Of a stretch of DNA of 46,516 bases, positions 19,236 through 26,932 are shown one piece after another. Each line of letters begins with the position of its first letter. Position 1 is the first letter of the stretch. The position numbers were made by a program, and so were the translations under genes. Source of the stretch: Bacteroidales bacterium (lineage in GTDB: Bacteria > Bacteroidota > Bacteroidia > Bacteroidales > PUMT01); the NCBI GenBank assembly GCA_007133565.1, contig SLMM01000090.1, positions 1 to 46,516 of the forward strand, given 5' to 3'. Under the pieces are notes generated by a model, which saw nothing but the letters and a program-made list of their open reading frames with translations, was not told the DNA's origin and did no database searches.

Positions 19236-20969
19236 TTATTCAAGTATTATTTCATCGACGGAGGCTCCTGCCGGCACCATCGGGAAAACATTGCCCTCCT
19301 TTTCAACAGCAACTTCAAGAAGGAACGGGCCGTCAGCACTTACCATCTTTTTAACCGCCTTGTCCAGATCCTCACGCCTGGTAACCTTCACAGCGGGCAC
19401 GTGGTACCCTTTGGCAATTGTCTGGAAGTCCGGATTTATGAGTGATGTGTGGGCATACCGGTGATCAAAGAACAGCTCCTGCCACTGTCTCACCATTCCG
19501 AGGAAGTTATTGTTGAGCAGTACTATTTTTACGGGTACCTCGGACTGGTATATGGTGCCCAGCTCCTGGATGGTCATCTGGAACCCTCCGTCACCCACAA
19601 AAAGGCATACCGGCCGGTCGGGCATTGCCAGTTTGGCCCCGATAGCAGCCGGCAGTCCGAAGCCCATCGTACCGAGTCCCCCGCTGGTGATGACCGAACG
19701 CGACTGCCTGAATTTGAAATATCTCCAGGCGATCATCTGGTGCTGACCCACATCGGTCACCATGATGGCGTCGTCATCATAGGCCTCGGAGACCCTTGCC
19801 ACAACTTCTGACATGGTGATCTCAGGCTTGTCGGGGTTGATTTCCCTTTCAACCAGCCGCTTGTACTCAACCCTTTCGCACGCCCTGAACTCCTCCAGCC
19901 ATTTGCTGTGGTCGTTCCTGCTTACCTTCGCGGTAAGCATGGGCAGGCTCTCCTTAACATTCCCCAGAAGCGGTACGTCGGCATGGATTATCTTGTTGAT
20001 CTCGGCAGGGTCTATCTCCATGTGGATCACCCTGGCGCTGGTGGCATACCTCTTAGGATCGGCAGTCACCCGGTCGTCAAACCTCATTCCTATGGCAATC
20101 ACCAGGTCGCTTTGATTAACCATGACATTGGGACCGTAGTTACCATGCATGCCAAGTCCACCGACATTAAGGGGATGCCTGGAGGGGATGGCGGACAATC
20201 CCAGGAGTGTTTGCGCTGCAGGTATGCCCGTCTTTTCAAGAAATTCAATCAGCTCTTTTTCGGCACCTGCAAGCACCACCCCCTGTCCGACCAGGGCCAT
20301 TGGCCTGGAGGAGAGGTTGATGAGCCTTGCCGCCTCTTCTACCAGTCCGGGATCAACCGAAGGATAAGGGGTGTAGCTTCTGACAGATGTCACCGGCCTG
20401 TAGCTGTAATCCAGTGAGCCGAACTGTGCATCTTTCGTGATATCAAGCAATACCGGACCGGGGCGCCCTGTACGGGCTATATAGAAAGCCCGGGCAATAG
20501 CCCACGGGATCTCATCTGCCCGTGTTATCTGGTAGTTCCATTTGGTAACCGGCTGGGTCACACCAACCACATCGACCTCCTGGAAGGCGTCCGATCCCAG
20601 CAGCGGCGACCCCACCTGTCCGCTTATGACAACCACGGGTGTAGAATCGATCATTGCGTCGGCAATACCTGTAACCGCATTGGTCGCGGCCGGACCGGAG
20701 GTAACCAGGCACACGCCTACCCTTCCGGAGGCACGTGCATATCCCTGGGCAGCATGTACCGCTCCCTGCTCATGCCGTACAAGGATATGGTTAATCTTTT
20801 CCCGGTATGAGTAGAGCGCATCGTATACCGGCATGATCGCTCCGCCGGGGTAGCCGAATATCAGGTCGATGCCCTCGCGTACGAACGATTCCATAACCGC
20901 CTGCGAACCTGTCATCTTAACTGTATCTTTTTTCTGATCTTCCATCAATAATTCATTTTGTTTTTGCAT
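19236..20969 (-). CDS. ilvB: Acetolactate synthase large (catalytic) subunit
   Basis: 577 residues. A thiamine-diphosphate enzyme forming acetolactate from two pyruvates, or acetohydroxybutyrate from pyruvate and 2-oxobutyrate. The N-terminal domain includes FGYPGGAIMPVYDAL and the catalytic-glutamate region RHEQGAVHAAQGYARASG. The TPP/Mg motif is GDGGFQMTIQELGT with VLLNNNFLGMVRQWQ after it. The start is taken at 20969, 8 bases after the ilvD stop; ATG at residue 9 is an alternative. Confidence 0.96.
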   Translation of the reverse strand: MQKQNELLMEDQKKDTVKMTGSQAVMESFVREGIDLIFGYPGGAIMPVYDALYSYREKINHILVRHEQGAVHAAQGYARASGRVGVCLVTSGPAATNAVTGIADAMIDSTPVVVISGQVGSPLLGSDAFQEVDVVGVTQPVTKWNYQITRADEIPWAIARAFYIARTGRPGPVLLDITKDAQFGSLDYSYRPVTSVRSYTPYPSVDPGLVEEAARLINLSSRPMALVGQGVVLAGAEKELIEFLEKTGIPAAQTLLGLSAIPSRHPLNVGGLGMHGNYGPNVMVNQSDLVIAIGMRFDDRVTADPKRYATSARVIHMEIDPAEINKIIHADVPLLGNVKESLPMLTAKVSRNDHSKWLEEFRACERVEYKRLVEREINPDKPEITMSEVVARVSEAYDDDAIMVTDVGQHQMIAWRYFKFRQSRSVITSGGLGTMGFGLPAAIGAKLAMPDRPVCLFVGDGGFQMTIQELGTIYQSEVPVKIVLLNNNFLGMVRQWQELFFDHRYAHTSLINPDFQTIAKGYHVPAVKVTRREDLDKAVKKMVSADGPFLLEVAVEKEGNVFPMVPAGASVDEIILE

Positions 20970-20977
20970 AGCTGTAG

Positions 20978-22873
20978 TTATTGTTGCTGCCTGTACTCCA
21001 GGCCTGAATTCTCATTTTCATGGCTGCAGGCCTTATTACCCGGGCCGGTAAGCATTCTTACGGCTCCCCTGTCGGCCGACGACACCACCGAGGCATAAAG
21101 CCTGAGCGAAAGAGAGACATCCCTCCTGCGCACGGCCGGGGTAAATGCATCAGCGTTGCGCTGCAGCTCCTCTTCGCGCCGGGCTGAGAGCTCCTGATCA
21201 GGCACACCGGCATTTATCTCCCTCCCGGGTATGTCAATCACAATCATGTCGCCGTCCCTTACCAGTGAAACAGCCCCTCCTGCTGCAGCTTCAGGAGATA
21301 CATGCCCTATTGAAAGGCCCGAAGTCCCGCCTGAGAAACGCCCGTCAGTAATCAGGGCGCATGAGGTGCCGAGTTTCGCCGACTTAAGGTAAGTGGTTGG
21401 ATAAAGCATCTCCTGCATGCCCGGTCCGCCACGCGGCCCTTCGTACCTGATTATGACAGCATCTCCAGCCTTTATTTCACCTCCAAGAATTGCCCTGCAT
21501 GCATCATCCTGCGATTCAAAAACCCGGGCGGGACCTTCAAAGTGAAGCAGCGCCGGATCAACACCGGCGGTCTTAACAATGCACCCATCAGGGGCAATGT
21601 TTCCGTAAAGCACTGCCAATCCCCCGTCAACAGACCAGGCATTGGAAACTGACCTGATACAGCCCTCCTTCCGGTCAAGGTCAAGGTCTGTATAAACCGC
21701 CCGCTGTGAGCCAAGCATAAGATTTGGAATGCCTGCCGGGGCGCTGCAGTAAATATCCCATGCTTTCTGAGAGGCGGTCGGCAACCGCAGATCATAATCC
21801 TTCAGCGCATCGCCAAGAGTTGGGTAGTCGACGCGCAATGCCTGCGGGTCAATAAGCCCTTCATCATTGAGGGCTGCCATGATTCCAAGCACACCCCCGG
21901 CTCTGTTTACATCCTCAACATGATAACTGCTGCTTGGAGCCACCTTGCACAGTACAGGTGTAGTACGTGAAAGGCGGTCTATATCCTTCATGGAAAAATC
22001 AACACCGGCTTCATGGGCAATTGCCAGAAGATGAAGAACAGTATTTGTAGATCCGCCCATTGCAATATCCAGCCGCATAGCATTAATGAACGCACTTCTT
22101 GAAGCTATGGACCGGGGCAGTGCGTTCTCATCACCACCGCCGTAATACCTGCCGGCCAGTGAAACAATTACCGAAGCAGCTTCCTCAAAAAGCTTCACAC
22201 GGTTAACATGGGTGGCAACCACCGTTCCGTTCCCCGGAAGGGCAAGTCCGATAGCTTCATTCAGACAGTTCATCGAATTTGCAGTAAACATGCCTGAGCA
22301 TGAACCGCATGTGGGACAAGCGTTTTTCTCAATATTGTAAACAACCTGGTCAGCTACGGACCGGTCAGCCGCTGCAACAATTGCATCGACAAGGTCAATT
22401 GATTTGTCGCCGAAACGGCCCGCCTCCATGGGACCTCCGCTTACGAACACCGTTGGGATATTGAGACGCATGGCGGCCATCATCATTCCAGGGGTTATCT
22501 TATCACAATTGCTTATGCATACAAGAGCGTCGGCACAATGAGCATTAACCATATATTCAACACTGTCGGCAATTAACTCCCGTGAAGGTAAAGAGTAGAG
22601 CATCCCTGAATGGCCCATTGCTATGCCATCATCAATAGCTATAGTATTGAACTCGGCGGCAAAGCATCCTTGCTTTTCAATGGCTTTTTTTACCCTTTGC
22701 CCTATCTGGTGCAGATGAGCGTGGCCCGGAACAAACTGGGTAAATGAATTTGCTATGGCAACAACAGGTTTCCCCATCTGTTCCCCTTTCATGCCGTTCG
22801 CCCTCCAAAGGCTTCTTGCACCAGCATTCAACCTGCCATTTATCGTGGTATCACTTCTGAGTTTAAACTTCAT
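20978..22873 (-). CDS. ilvD: Dihydroxy-acid dehydratase
   Basis: 631 residues, slightly longer than E. coli's 616 because of a C-terminal extension of about 25 residues rich in Asn, Glu and Gln. It dehydrates dihydroxyisovalerate and dihydroxymethylvalerate to the 2-oxo acids with an iron-sulfur cluster. Cysteine motifs visible are [14 protein letters not shown] and [20 protein letters not shown] start at 22873 ([14 protein letters not shown]), which fits the family N-terminus; an in-frame ATG at 22903 lies inside the attenuator hairpin and is rejected. It is the first structural gene of the operon: the terminator stem ends 17 bases before its ATG. Confidence 0.96.
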   Translation of the reverse strand: MKFKLRSDTTINGRLNAGARSLWRANGMKGEQMGKPVVAIANSFTQFVPGHAHLHQIGQRVKKAIEKQGCFAAEFNTIAIDDGIAMGHSGMLYSLPSRELIADSVEYMVNAHCADALVCISNCDKITPGMMMAAMRLNIPTVFVSGGPMEAGRFGDKSIDLVDAIVAAADRSVADQVVYNIEKNACPTCGSCSGMFTANSMNCLNEAIGLALPGNGTVVATHVNRVKLFEEAASVIVSLAGRYYGGGDENALPRSIASRSAFINAMRLDIAMGGSTNTVLHLLAIAHEAGVDFSMKDIDRLSRTTPVLCKVAPSSSYHVEDVNRAGGVLGIMAALNDEGLIDPQALRVDYPTLGDALKDYDLRLPTASQKAWDIYCSAPAGIPNLMLGSQRAVYTDLDLDRKEGCIRSVSNAWSVDGGLAVLYGNIAPDGCIVKTAGVDPALLHFEGPARVFESQDDACRAILGGEIKAGDAVIIRYEGPRGGPGMQEMLYPTTYLKSAKLGTSCALITDGRFSGGTSGLSIGHVSPEAAAGGAVSLVRDGDMIVIDIPGREINAGVPDQELSARREEELQRNADAFTPAVRRRDVSLSLRLYASVVSSADRGAVRMLTGPGNKACSHENENSGLEYRQQQ

Positions 22874-22890
22874 TGCTTCATAAAACTTAG

Positions 22891-22923
22891 AAAGCCCCCT
22901 CACTTTTGAAGTGAGAGGGCTTT
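22891..22923 (-). terminator. ilv-leu-thr attenuator terminator
   Basis: On the minus strand a 15-bp stem (arms 22923-22909 and 22905-22891) with a 3-base loop and one U-G pair is followed by a broken U-tract. It lies between the leader peptide and the ilvD ATG (22873). The 5' arm is complementary to the region over the leader stop codon, which makes this an attenuator rather than a gene-end terminator. Confidence 0.88.
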
Positions 22924-22968
22924 TGTTATGGTTTTATACTGTGACTGCAAAAACAACGATCTCACTTC
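22908..22968 (-). promoter_or_regulatory. ilv antiterminator pairing
   Basis: The transcript segment GAAGUGAGA (22968-22960), which spans the leader-peptide stop codon, is a perfect 9-base complement of UCUCACUUC (22916-22908), the 5' arm of the terminator. A ribosome stalled earlier on Ile/Leu codons leaves it free to pair and block the terminator. A ribosome at the stop codon would cover it and let the terminator form. The pairing is seen in the sequence; the mechanism is inferred from classical attenuation. Confidence 0.8.
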
Positions 22969-23021
22969 TTCCCGCTTTCGCGGAGAATAATAAAGAGGAT
23001 CGATGTTAGTATGTGTCGCAT
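22962..23021 (-). CDS. ilv operon leader peptide (19 aa)
   Basis: A 19-codon frame reads MRHILTSILFIILRESGKK and ends in TGA at 22964-22962. Ten consecutive positions (4-13) hold four Ile and three Leu codons plus one Thr, the composition expected of a leader peptide that senses branched-chain aminoacyl-tRNA. Its ATG is about 20 bases downstream of the predicted transcription start. Its stop codon lies inside the antiterminator arm. It is too short for routine gene calling. There are no Val codons, so the sensing would be of Ile and Leu, with Thr a weak possibility. Confidence 0.85.
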   Translation of the reverse strand: MRHILTSILFIILRESGKK

Positions 23022-23045
23022 ATGTTTTATAACATAAATTCCGGA

Positions 23046-23075
23046 CAAATGTATGAATTATAAATTAAGTTCAAA
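23046..23075 (-). promoter_or_regulatory. Promoter of the ilv-leu-thr operon
   Basis: On the minus strand the -33 element TTTG (23075-23072) is separated by 18 bases from TACATTTG (23053-23046), an exact TAnnTTTG -7 box. Transcription would start near 23040. The promoter begins 18 bases after the pheA stop, and no terminator is seen between them, so read-through from pheA is possible. Confidence 0.8.
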
Positions 23076-23093
23076 GAAAATTTCTGAAAAAAA

Positions 23094-23975
23094 TCATATT
23101 TTTTTGTTATTTCTTTCACCGGCAAGGTATTCTCCCAGTATCTGCAGCTTGTCTATCAGGGGCTTTATAGCCTCGAGCGATTTCCTGTACATTGAAATGT
23201 CGTCGTACAACAAGTCAAGATAAAAGAAATACTCCCATTCCTTTCCGACTACAGGCAGTGACTGTATCTTGGATAGATTTATGCGGTAGAAGGCAAGGAC
23301 GGAAAGGACTTGGGAGAGGCTGCCCACTTCGTGGGGCAGCGTAAAGCAAACGGATGCCTTATTGGTATGTTTGCCCTGGTCTTCAATTCCCGGTTCGCTG
23401 ACAGGCTCGGCTATCAAGAACCTCGTGAAGTTCCGCTTATTGCTTTCAATGCTTGCGGCAATTATCTCCAGTCCGTACATCTCTGCTGCAAGGTCACTGG
23501 CGAGTGCTGCAACCCCTGTCTTGCAGTTCTCGCTGATCCATTTTGCACTGAGTGCGGTATCGATCGACTCAATTACCTTTACCCCCCGGCTGCGCATAGG
23601 TGCAAGATATTCCTGGCACTGCAGTATGGCCATCGGATGCGAATGGACCTCGGTAATATCTTCGGGTTTTTGCCCCGGCAAACCGATAAGATTCTGGACT
23701 ATCCTCAGATACACCTCACCTGTCACCTTTAGTCTGCTACCGCTTAAAAGTGCATAATTGGGTATTAAAGATCCTGCTACCGAATTTTCTATGGCGACAA
23801 CCGCAGCATCTGACCGGCCGCTTTCAACCGACTCAAAAAGGTCTATGAATGTATCGCACGGTATGATATCAAGTTCATCTTCCTTGTAATATTTCCTTGC
23901 TGCAATTTCATGAAAGGCGCCATAACCTCCCTGGATAGCGACTTTTAACGGCTCATCTTTCTGCATTTCTTTCAT
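23094..23975 (-). CDS. pheA: Prephenate dehydratase
   Basis: 293 residues, a monofunctional form without chorismate mutase. It decarboxylates and dehydrates prephenate to phenylpyruvate for phenylalanine synthesis. The catalytic domain has the QGGYGAFHEIAA start, VVAIENSVAGSL, and the conserved Thr-Arg-Phe in NKRNFTRFLI. A C-terminal ACT domain begins at SVCFTLPHEVGSLSQVLSVL, where phenylalanine usually exerts feedback; the ESRP motif appears in altered form as KIQSLPV. It is preceded by a six-Phe leader peptide and attenuator, which independently supports the function. The start is at 23975, with ATG at residue 4 possible. Confidence 0.95.
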   Translation of the reverse strand: MKEMQKDEPLKVAIQGGYGAFHEIAARKYYKEDELDIIPCDTFIDLFESVESGRSDAAVVAIENSVAGSLIPNYALLSGSRLKVTGEVYLRIVQNLIGLPGQKPEDITEVHSHPMAILQCQEYLAPMRSRGVKVIESIDTALSAKWISENCKTGVAALASDLAAEMYGLEIIAASIESNKRNFTRFLIAEPVSEPGIEDQGKHTNKASVCFTLPHEVGSLSQVLSVLAFYRINLSKIQSLPVVGKEWEYFFYLDLLYDDISMYRKSLEAIKPLIDKLQILGEYLAGERNNKKI

Positions 23976-23993
23976 TTTGAACTCATTTATGTT

Positions 23994-24023
23994 AAAAAAA
24001 AAGTCCCGGATTTTCCGGGACTT
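23994..24023 (-). terminator. pheA attenuator terminator
   Basis: On the minus strand a 10-bp GC-rich stem (24023-24014 with 24010-24001, loop of 3) is followed by nine U residues (24002-23994), a textbook intrinsic terminator. It lies between the Phe leader peptide and the pheA ATG at 23975. The arm AAGUCCCGG can instead pair with CCGGGA (24071-24066) or GGGACU (24063-24058) inside the leader frame, the likely antiterminator. Confidence 0.92.
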
Positions 24024-24050
24024 CTGTCTGTTTAATATTAAATAACGGCA

Positions 24051-24122
24051 TTATAACAGTCCCTCTCCCGGTTTTGAACCGAAAAAGAAAAAGAAAAAGC
24101 CGTTGTTGTTTTTATAAGTCAT
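24051..24122 (-). CDS. pheA leader peptide with six consecutive Phe codons (23 aa)
   Basis: A 23-codon frame from ATG at 24122 to TAA at 24051. It starts MTYKNNNG, then has six Phe codons in a row (24098-24081), then GSKPGEGLL. The alternation of TTT and TTC makes the DNA look like a simple repeat, but placement, frame, promoter and downstream terminator all fit a phenylalanine-sensing leader. A small hairpin CGGUU/AACCG just after the Phe run (within 24082-24069) would be the 1:2 pause stem, and AACCGGGA the 2:3 antiterminator strand. Confidence 0.9.
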   Translation of the reverse strand: MTYKNNNGFFFFFFGSKPGEGLL

Positions 24123-24129
24123 ACTCCGG

Positions 24130-24161
24130 CAAATATAATCAAAAAACTTGTTTTTGAACAA
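24130..24161 (-). promoter_or_regulatory. Promoter of the pheA leader
   Basis: An exact -7 box TATATTTG (24137-24130) on the minus strand has TTG (24161-24159) 21 bases upstream. The leader ATG lies 7 bases below the box, so the 5' leader is very short or the peptide is nearly leaderless. Confidence 0.65.
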
Positions 24162-24191
24162 CAATATTTCCCGGCTGCTGTTTTATAAAAA

Positions 24192-24222
24192 TTGCTGCCA
24201 TTATCTGAAATAGCTATATTTA
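24192..24222 (+). promoter_or_regulatory. Promoter of the FISUMP lipoprotein gene
   Basis: TTG (24192-24194) and TATATTTA (24215-24222) are spaced by 20 bases on the plus strand. This is a near-consensus promoter, divergent from the pheA promoter. Confidence 0.45.
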
Positions 24223-24240
24223 AAAAAAATTATTGGAGCA

Positions 24241-25344
24241 TTGCAGAATAATTTAAATATTAATCCTTCTGCAGGGAAAAACGGTCCCGGAGCCGGGTCA
24301 GCCAGGTGCAGTTTCACTTGCAAGTCAACGGGACCGGCCTTCCTGTTCTTCCTGCTGCTGATTTTTATGGCGGTACCCTTTGCTTGTAATAAATATCCTG
24401 AGCCTATCATTGTCGCGACCCTTGATATTTCGAAAATCACATCAACTTCGGCAGCCAGCGGAGGTTTAGTTGTATATGGTGAGGACACTGGAATTAATGG
24501 GATGGGGCTGGTATGGGGAACTTCACCGGATCCCTCGCTGGAAAGCCATGCGGGCGCACTGATTGCCGAAGGCACTAACCCTGAATTTAAGATTGTTGTC
24601 GTGGGACTGCAGCCGTCTACCGAATACTATATACGCGCATGGGCGTCACGCGGCGATTATGTTGCCTATGGAAATGAACTGCGCTTCAGGACCTCTTACG
24701 GGTCGGTTACCGATATTGACGGCAACACCTACAACACCTTGCGAAAAGGCAGTTTAGAGTGGATGGGCAGCAATCTTGAAACTTCTATGTACAGAAACGG
24801 CGATACCATACCAAACATTACCGGCATACATGAATGGAGAACAGCTTCTGAAGGGGCCTGGTCATATTATATGCACAGTTCAGAAACAGGAGAAAATTAC
24901 GGAAAGCTCTATAACTGGCATGCAACAGTCGATGACCGGGGCTTGTGCCCTGCCGGATGGCATGTGCCGACCGATGAAGAGTGGAAAGAGCTTGAAAGGG
25001 AAATTGGCATGCTGCATGATGAAGCTGACATTGTCGGGTTAAGGGACAGGTACGCGGGTGGCAAACTCAAAGCAACCGGTACGGATCTCTGGCGCAGCCC
25101 GAATGCGCTGGCAACCAATGGAATTGGGTTTACAGCACTTCCAGGTGGCTACAGGCACCCTGACGGCAGGTTTTATACTCTCAGGAGAAATGTGAATTTC
25201 TGGACGTCAACGGCTCAGGATGGGTATAACGCCTGGTACAGGAACATATTTTTCAACAATGGGGGGATTTACAGGAACAGCTACAATAAAACCAGCGGGT
25301 TCTCAATAAGGTGCGTAAGGAGGGTGGATGATGAAAGGGATTGA
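24241..25344 (+). CDS. FISUMP-domain lipoprotein
   Basis: 367 residues if started at the TTG (24241). An N-terminal hydrophobic segment followed by PFACNK suggests a lipoprotein with the cysteine near residue 49. Residues about 55-155 look like an immunoglobulin-like or FN3-type beta domain (GLQPSTEYYIRAWA). The C-terminal half is the Fibrobacter-succinogenes major paralogous domain: DIDGNTYNT, GKLYNWHA, GLCPAGWHVPTDEEW, LPGGYR, FWTSTA and a closing GFSIRCVR. Such proteins are surface or outer-membrane lipoproteins of unknown function. The only in-frame ATG near the start (24367) falls inside the signal and would leave no signal peptide, so the TTG is preferred; a long n-region remains odd. 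Confidence 0.82.
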   Translation: MQNNLNINPSAGKNGPGAGSARCSFTCKSTGPAFLFFLLLIFMAVPFACNKYPEPIIVATLDISKITSTSAASGGLVVYGEDTGINGMGLVWGTSPDPSLESHAGALIAEGTNPEFKIVVVGLQPSTEYYIRAWASRGDYVAYGNELRFRTSYGSVTDIDGNTYNTLRKGSLEWMGSNLETSMYRNGDTIPNITGIHEWRTASEGAWSYYMHSSETGENYGKLYNWHATVDDRGLCPAGWHVPTDEEWKELEREIGMLHDEADIVGLRDRYAGGKLKATGTDLWRSPNALATNGIGFTALPGGYRHPDGRFYTLRRNVNFWTSTAQDGYNAWYRNIFFNNGGIYRNSYNKTSGFSIRCVRRVDDERD

Positions 25345-25386
25345 CAACTTGTTGCAGGTTAATAACTCCATATTGTCTTAATTTAT

Positions 25387-25394
25387 TATTTTTG
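25387..25394 (+). promoter_or_regulatory. Bacteroidota -7 box (TATTTTTG)
   Basis: An exact TAnnTTTG match 51 bases before the ATG at 25446. No clear -33 element is seen at the usual spacing. Confidence 0.4.
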
Positions 25395-25445
25395 CTCAAA
25401 ACAGGCAATATGCCAACGGATGTAAAACCACCAAACCATAATACT

Positions 25446-26930
25446 ATGGACCACAAAAACAAAAATGTATTATCGAGACGCGATTTTATGCGCCTTTCCG
25501 CTGCCGCTGCAGCAGGAATAACCCTTATGCCCTCACTTGCATCATGTGGTGTGGACAGGATACCTGCTCCTGTGAAACGGCGGTTCGGCAGGATCAATTT
25601 TGATGTCACGACGATGGCTCTCGGGGGACAGGGTTCCATCCAGTGGACCCCTGATGACGTCAACCCGGTTGACATAATTCTGAAGGCATTTGACCTTGGC
25701 ATCAACTACTATGACACCTCCAACGTTTACGGCCCGAGCCAGATCAATTTCGGGAAGGCTTTCAGGGAGCTTGACCTTATCCCCGGAAGGGAAGGATACA
25801 ACAGCGAGCTGAGGGAATCGATATTCCTGACGACCAAGACCATGATCCGCTGGGCAAAGGGGGATTACCCCCAGCTTCCCAACGTCAGGAACAGTTCCCA
25901 GGGTGACCATGGCGAGGGGGCGGTTGCCGATCTCAAAAGGTCGCTCTCACAGATGTTCGGCAAAGACGACGGCACCTATCCGGAAGGGGCCTATGTCGAC
26001 ATGATAATGATCCATAACCTGACTACTTTCGAAGAGGTTGACGCTGTTTATCAGGGACTGGAAACACCGCTGGACAAGGATGGAAATTTCGGGGCGCTTG
26101 TAGCGCTCAGGGATTACCGTGACGGCACCAACATCACAGGCCTGAACCCGAAACATGAAAAGCTTGTCCGTCACCTGGGCTTTTCAGGTCACCACAACGC
26201 ACCTGCAATGATCGATATGATCCAGCGTGACAAATGGGACCTTCTCGACGGCATGCTTGTTTCAATAAACGTGAATGACAGGCGCTACCTCAATATGCAG
26301 TACAACGTGATACCCGTGGCGCAGGCCAGGGACATAGGAGTGATAGGCATGAAGGTGTTTGCCGACGGTGCTATGTACACCAAGGAGCCCGGCTGGTCGA
26401 GGGTGCCCGACGACGTGGTGCGGATTATCGGAACCGAAGCTGTTCCCAGCAAACCGCTTATTGAGTATGCACTTACAACACCCGGGATACATACACTTAT
26501 CGTGGGAATTGGTGAGATCAATGACGACCCGCTGCAGTGCCAGCTGGTACAGAACTATTACGCTGCGCAGATAGAGGCTGATGCGCTGTCGGAGCAGGAA
26601 AGAAGGGAGCTTGAGAAGATCGGGGAAAGAGCCCGTGGAGGCGAGACCAACTACTTCCAGATGGCGGACCGGGGACTGACACCACCAAGGAATGCAAAAC
26701 TTGAAAAGACCGACAGAATAAAGCTCTCCTGGGAAACCAGCTATGCCGGAGATGAACCGGTTACCCACTATGAGATACTGAGGGACGGAGAACTGCTTGA
26801 AACTGTTCAGCATATGCCCCAGGTCTCAAAAGTGCCTTTCAGCTTTGAAACTGCTGACGGAAAAGAGTTCAAAATAGTTGCTGTTGATGCCGCCGGAAGA
26901 AAATCGGCAACTGAAGCGTTAACAGTATAG
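25446..26930 (+). CDS. Tat-exported aldo/keto reductase with C-terminal FN3-like domain
   Basis: 494 residues. A twin-arginine signal (SRRDFMRLS at 10-18, hydrophobic run, then SLASC with Cys34) indicates Tat export and probable lipidation. The aldo/keto reductase barrel has the catalytic tetrad in order: D90 and Y95 in NYYDTSNVYG, K131 in FLTTKT and H190 in MIMIHN. A loop of about 50 residues between the second and third elements is longer than usual. Residues about 410-494 form an FN3-like beta sandwich (PPRNAKLEKTDRIKLSW, THYEILRDG, FKIVAVDAAGR). The fusion suggests an enzyme that binds a polymer or a partner protein in the periplasm or at the surface. The substrate is unknown. I start at 25446 to give a normal Tat signal; 25410 is possible. 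The next gene starts 2 bases after its stop. Confidence 0.87.
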   Translation: MDHKNKNVLSRRDFMRLSAAAAAGITLMPSLASCGVDRIPAPVKRRFGRINFDVTTMALGGQGSIQWTPDDVNPVDIILKAFDLGINYYDTSNVYGPSQINFGKAFRELDLIPGREGYNSELRESIFLTTKTMIRWAKGDYPQLPNVRNSSQGDHGEGAVADLKRSLSQMFGKDDGTYPEGAYVDMIMIHNLTTFEEVDAVYQGLETPLDKDGNFGALVALRDYRDGTNITGLNPKHEKLVRHLGFSGHHNAPAMIDMIQRDKWDLLDGMLVSINVNDRRYLNMQYNVIPVAQARDIGVIGMKVFADGAMYTKEPGWSRVPDDVVRIIGTEAVPSKPLIEYALTTPGIHTLIVGIGEINDDPLQCQLVQNYYAAQIEADALSEQERRELEKIGERARGGETNYFQMADRGLTPPRNAKLEKTDRIKLSWETSYAGDEPVTHYEILRDGELLETVQHMPQVSKVPFSFETADGKEFKIVAVDAAGRKSATEALTV

Positions 26931-26932
26931 AG

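Larger units (their letters stand above)
6511..23075 (-). other. Twelve-gene ilv-leu-thr supraoperon with attenuated leader
   Basis: All genes from ilvD to thrC are on the minus strand. Gaps run from an overlap of 4 bases (leuD/cimA-like) and 1 base (thrB/thrC) to 87 bases (ilvB/ilvN, or 45 if the earlier ilvN start is used). I see no internal hairpin terminator of note. One promoter and attenuator precede ilvD (see 22891-23075). Internal promoters cannot be excluded. A 7-bp hairpin with no T-run overlaps the thrC stop (6493-6520) and is the only candidate end. Confidence 0.75.

Noticed and set aside
22873-22903. Upstream ATG (22903) as the ilvD start
   Set aside because: It lies inside the attenuator hairpin and adds residues unlike the family N-terminus. 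The ATG at 22873 fits IlvD.
24081-24098. AG-rich simple repeat (alternating GAAAAA units)
   Set aside because: It could be read as a microsatellite, but on the minus strand it is six Phe codons in a leader peptide with promoter, stop and terminator in place, which explains it better.
24367-24369. ATG at 24367 as the FISUMP lipoprotein start
   Set aside because: It would leave only six residues before the lipobox cysteine and no signal peptide.
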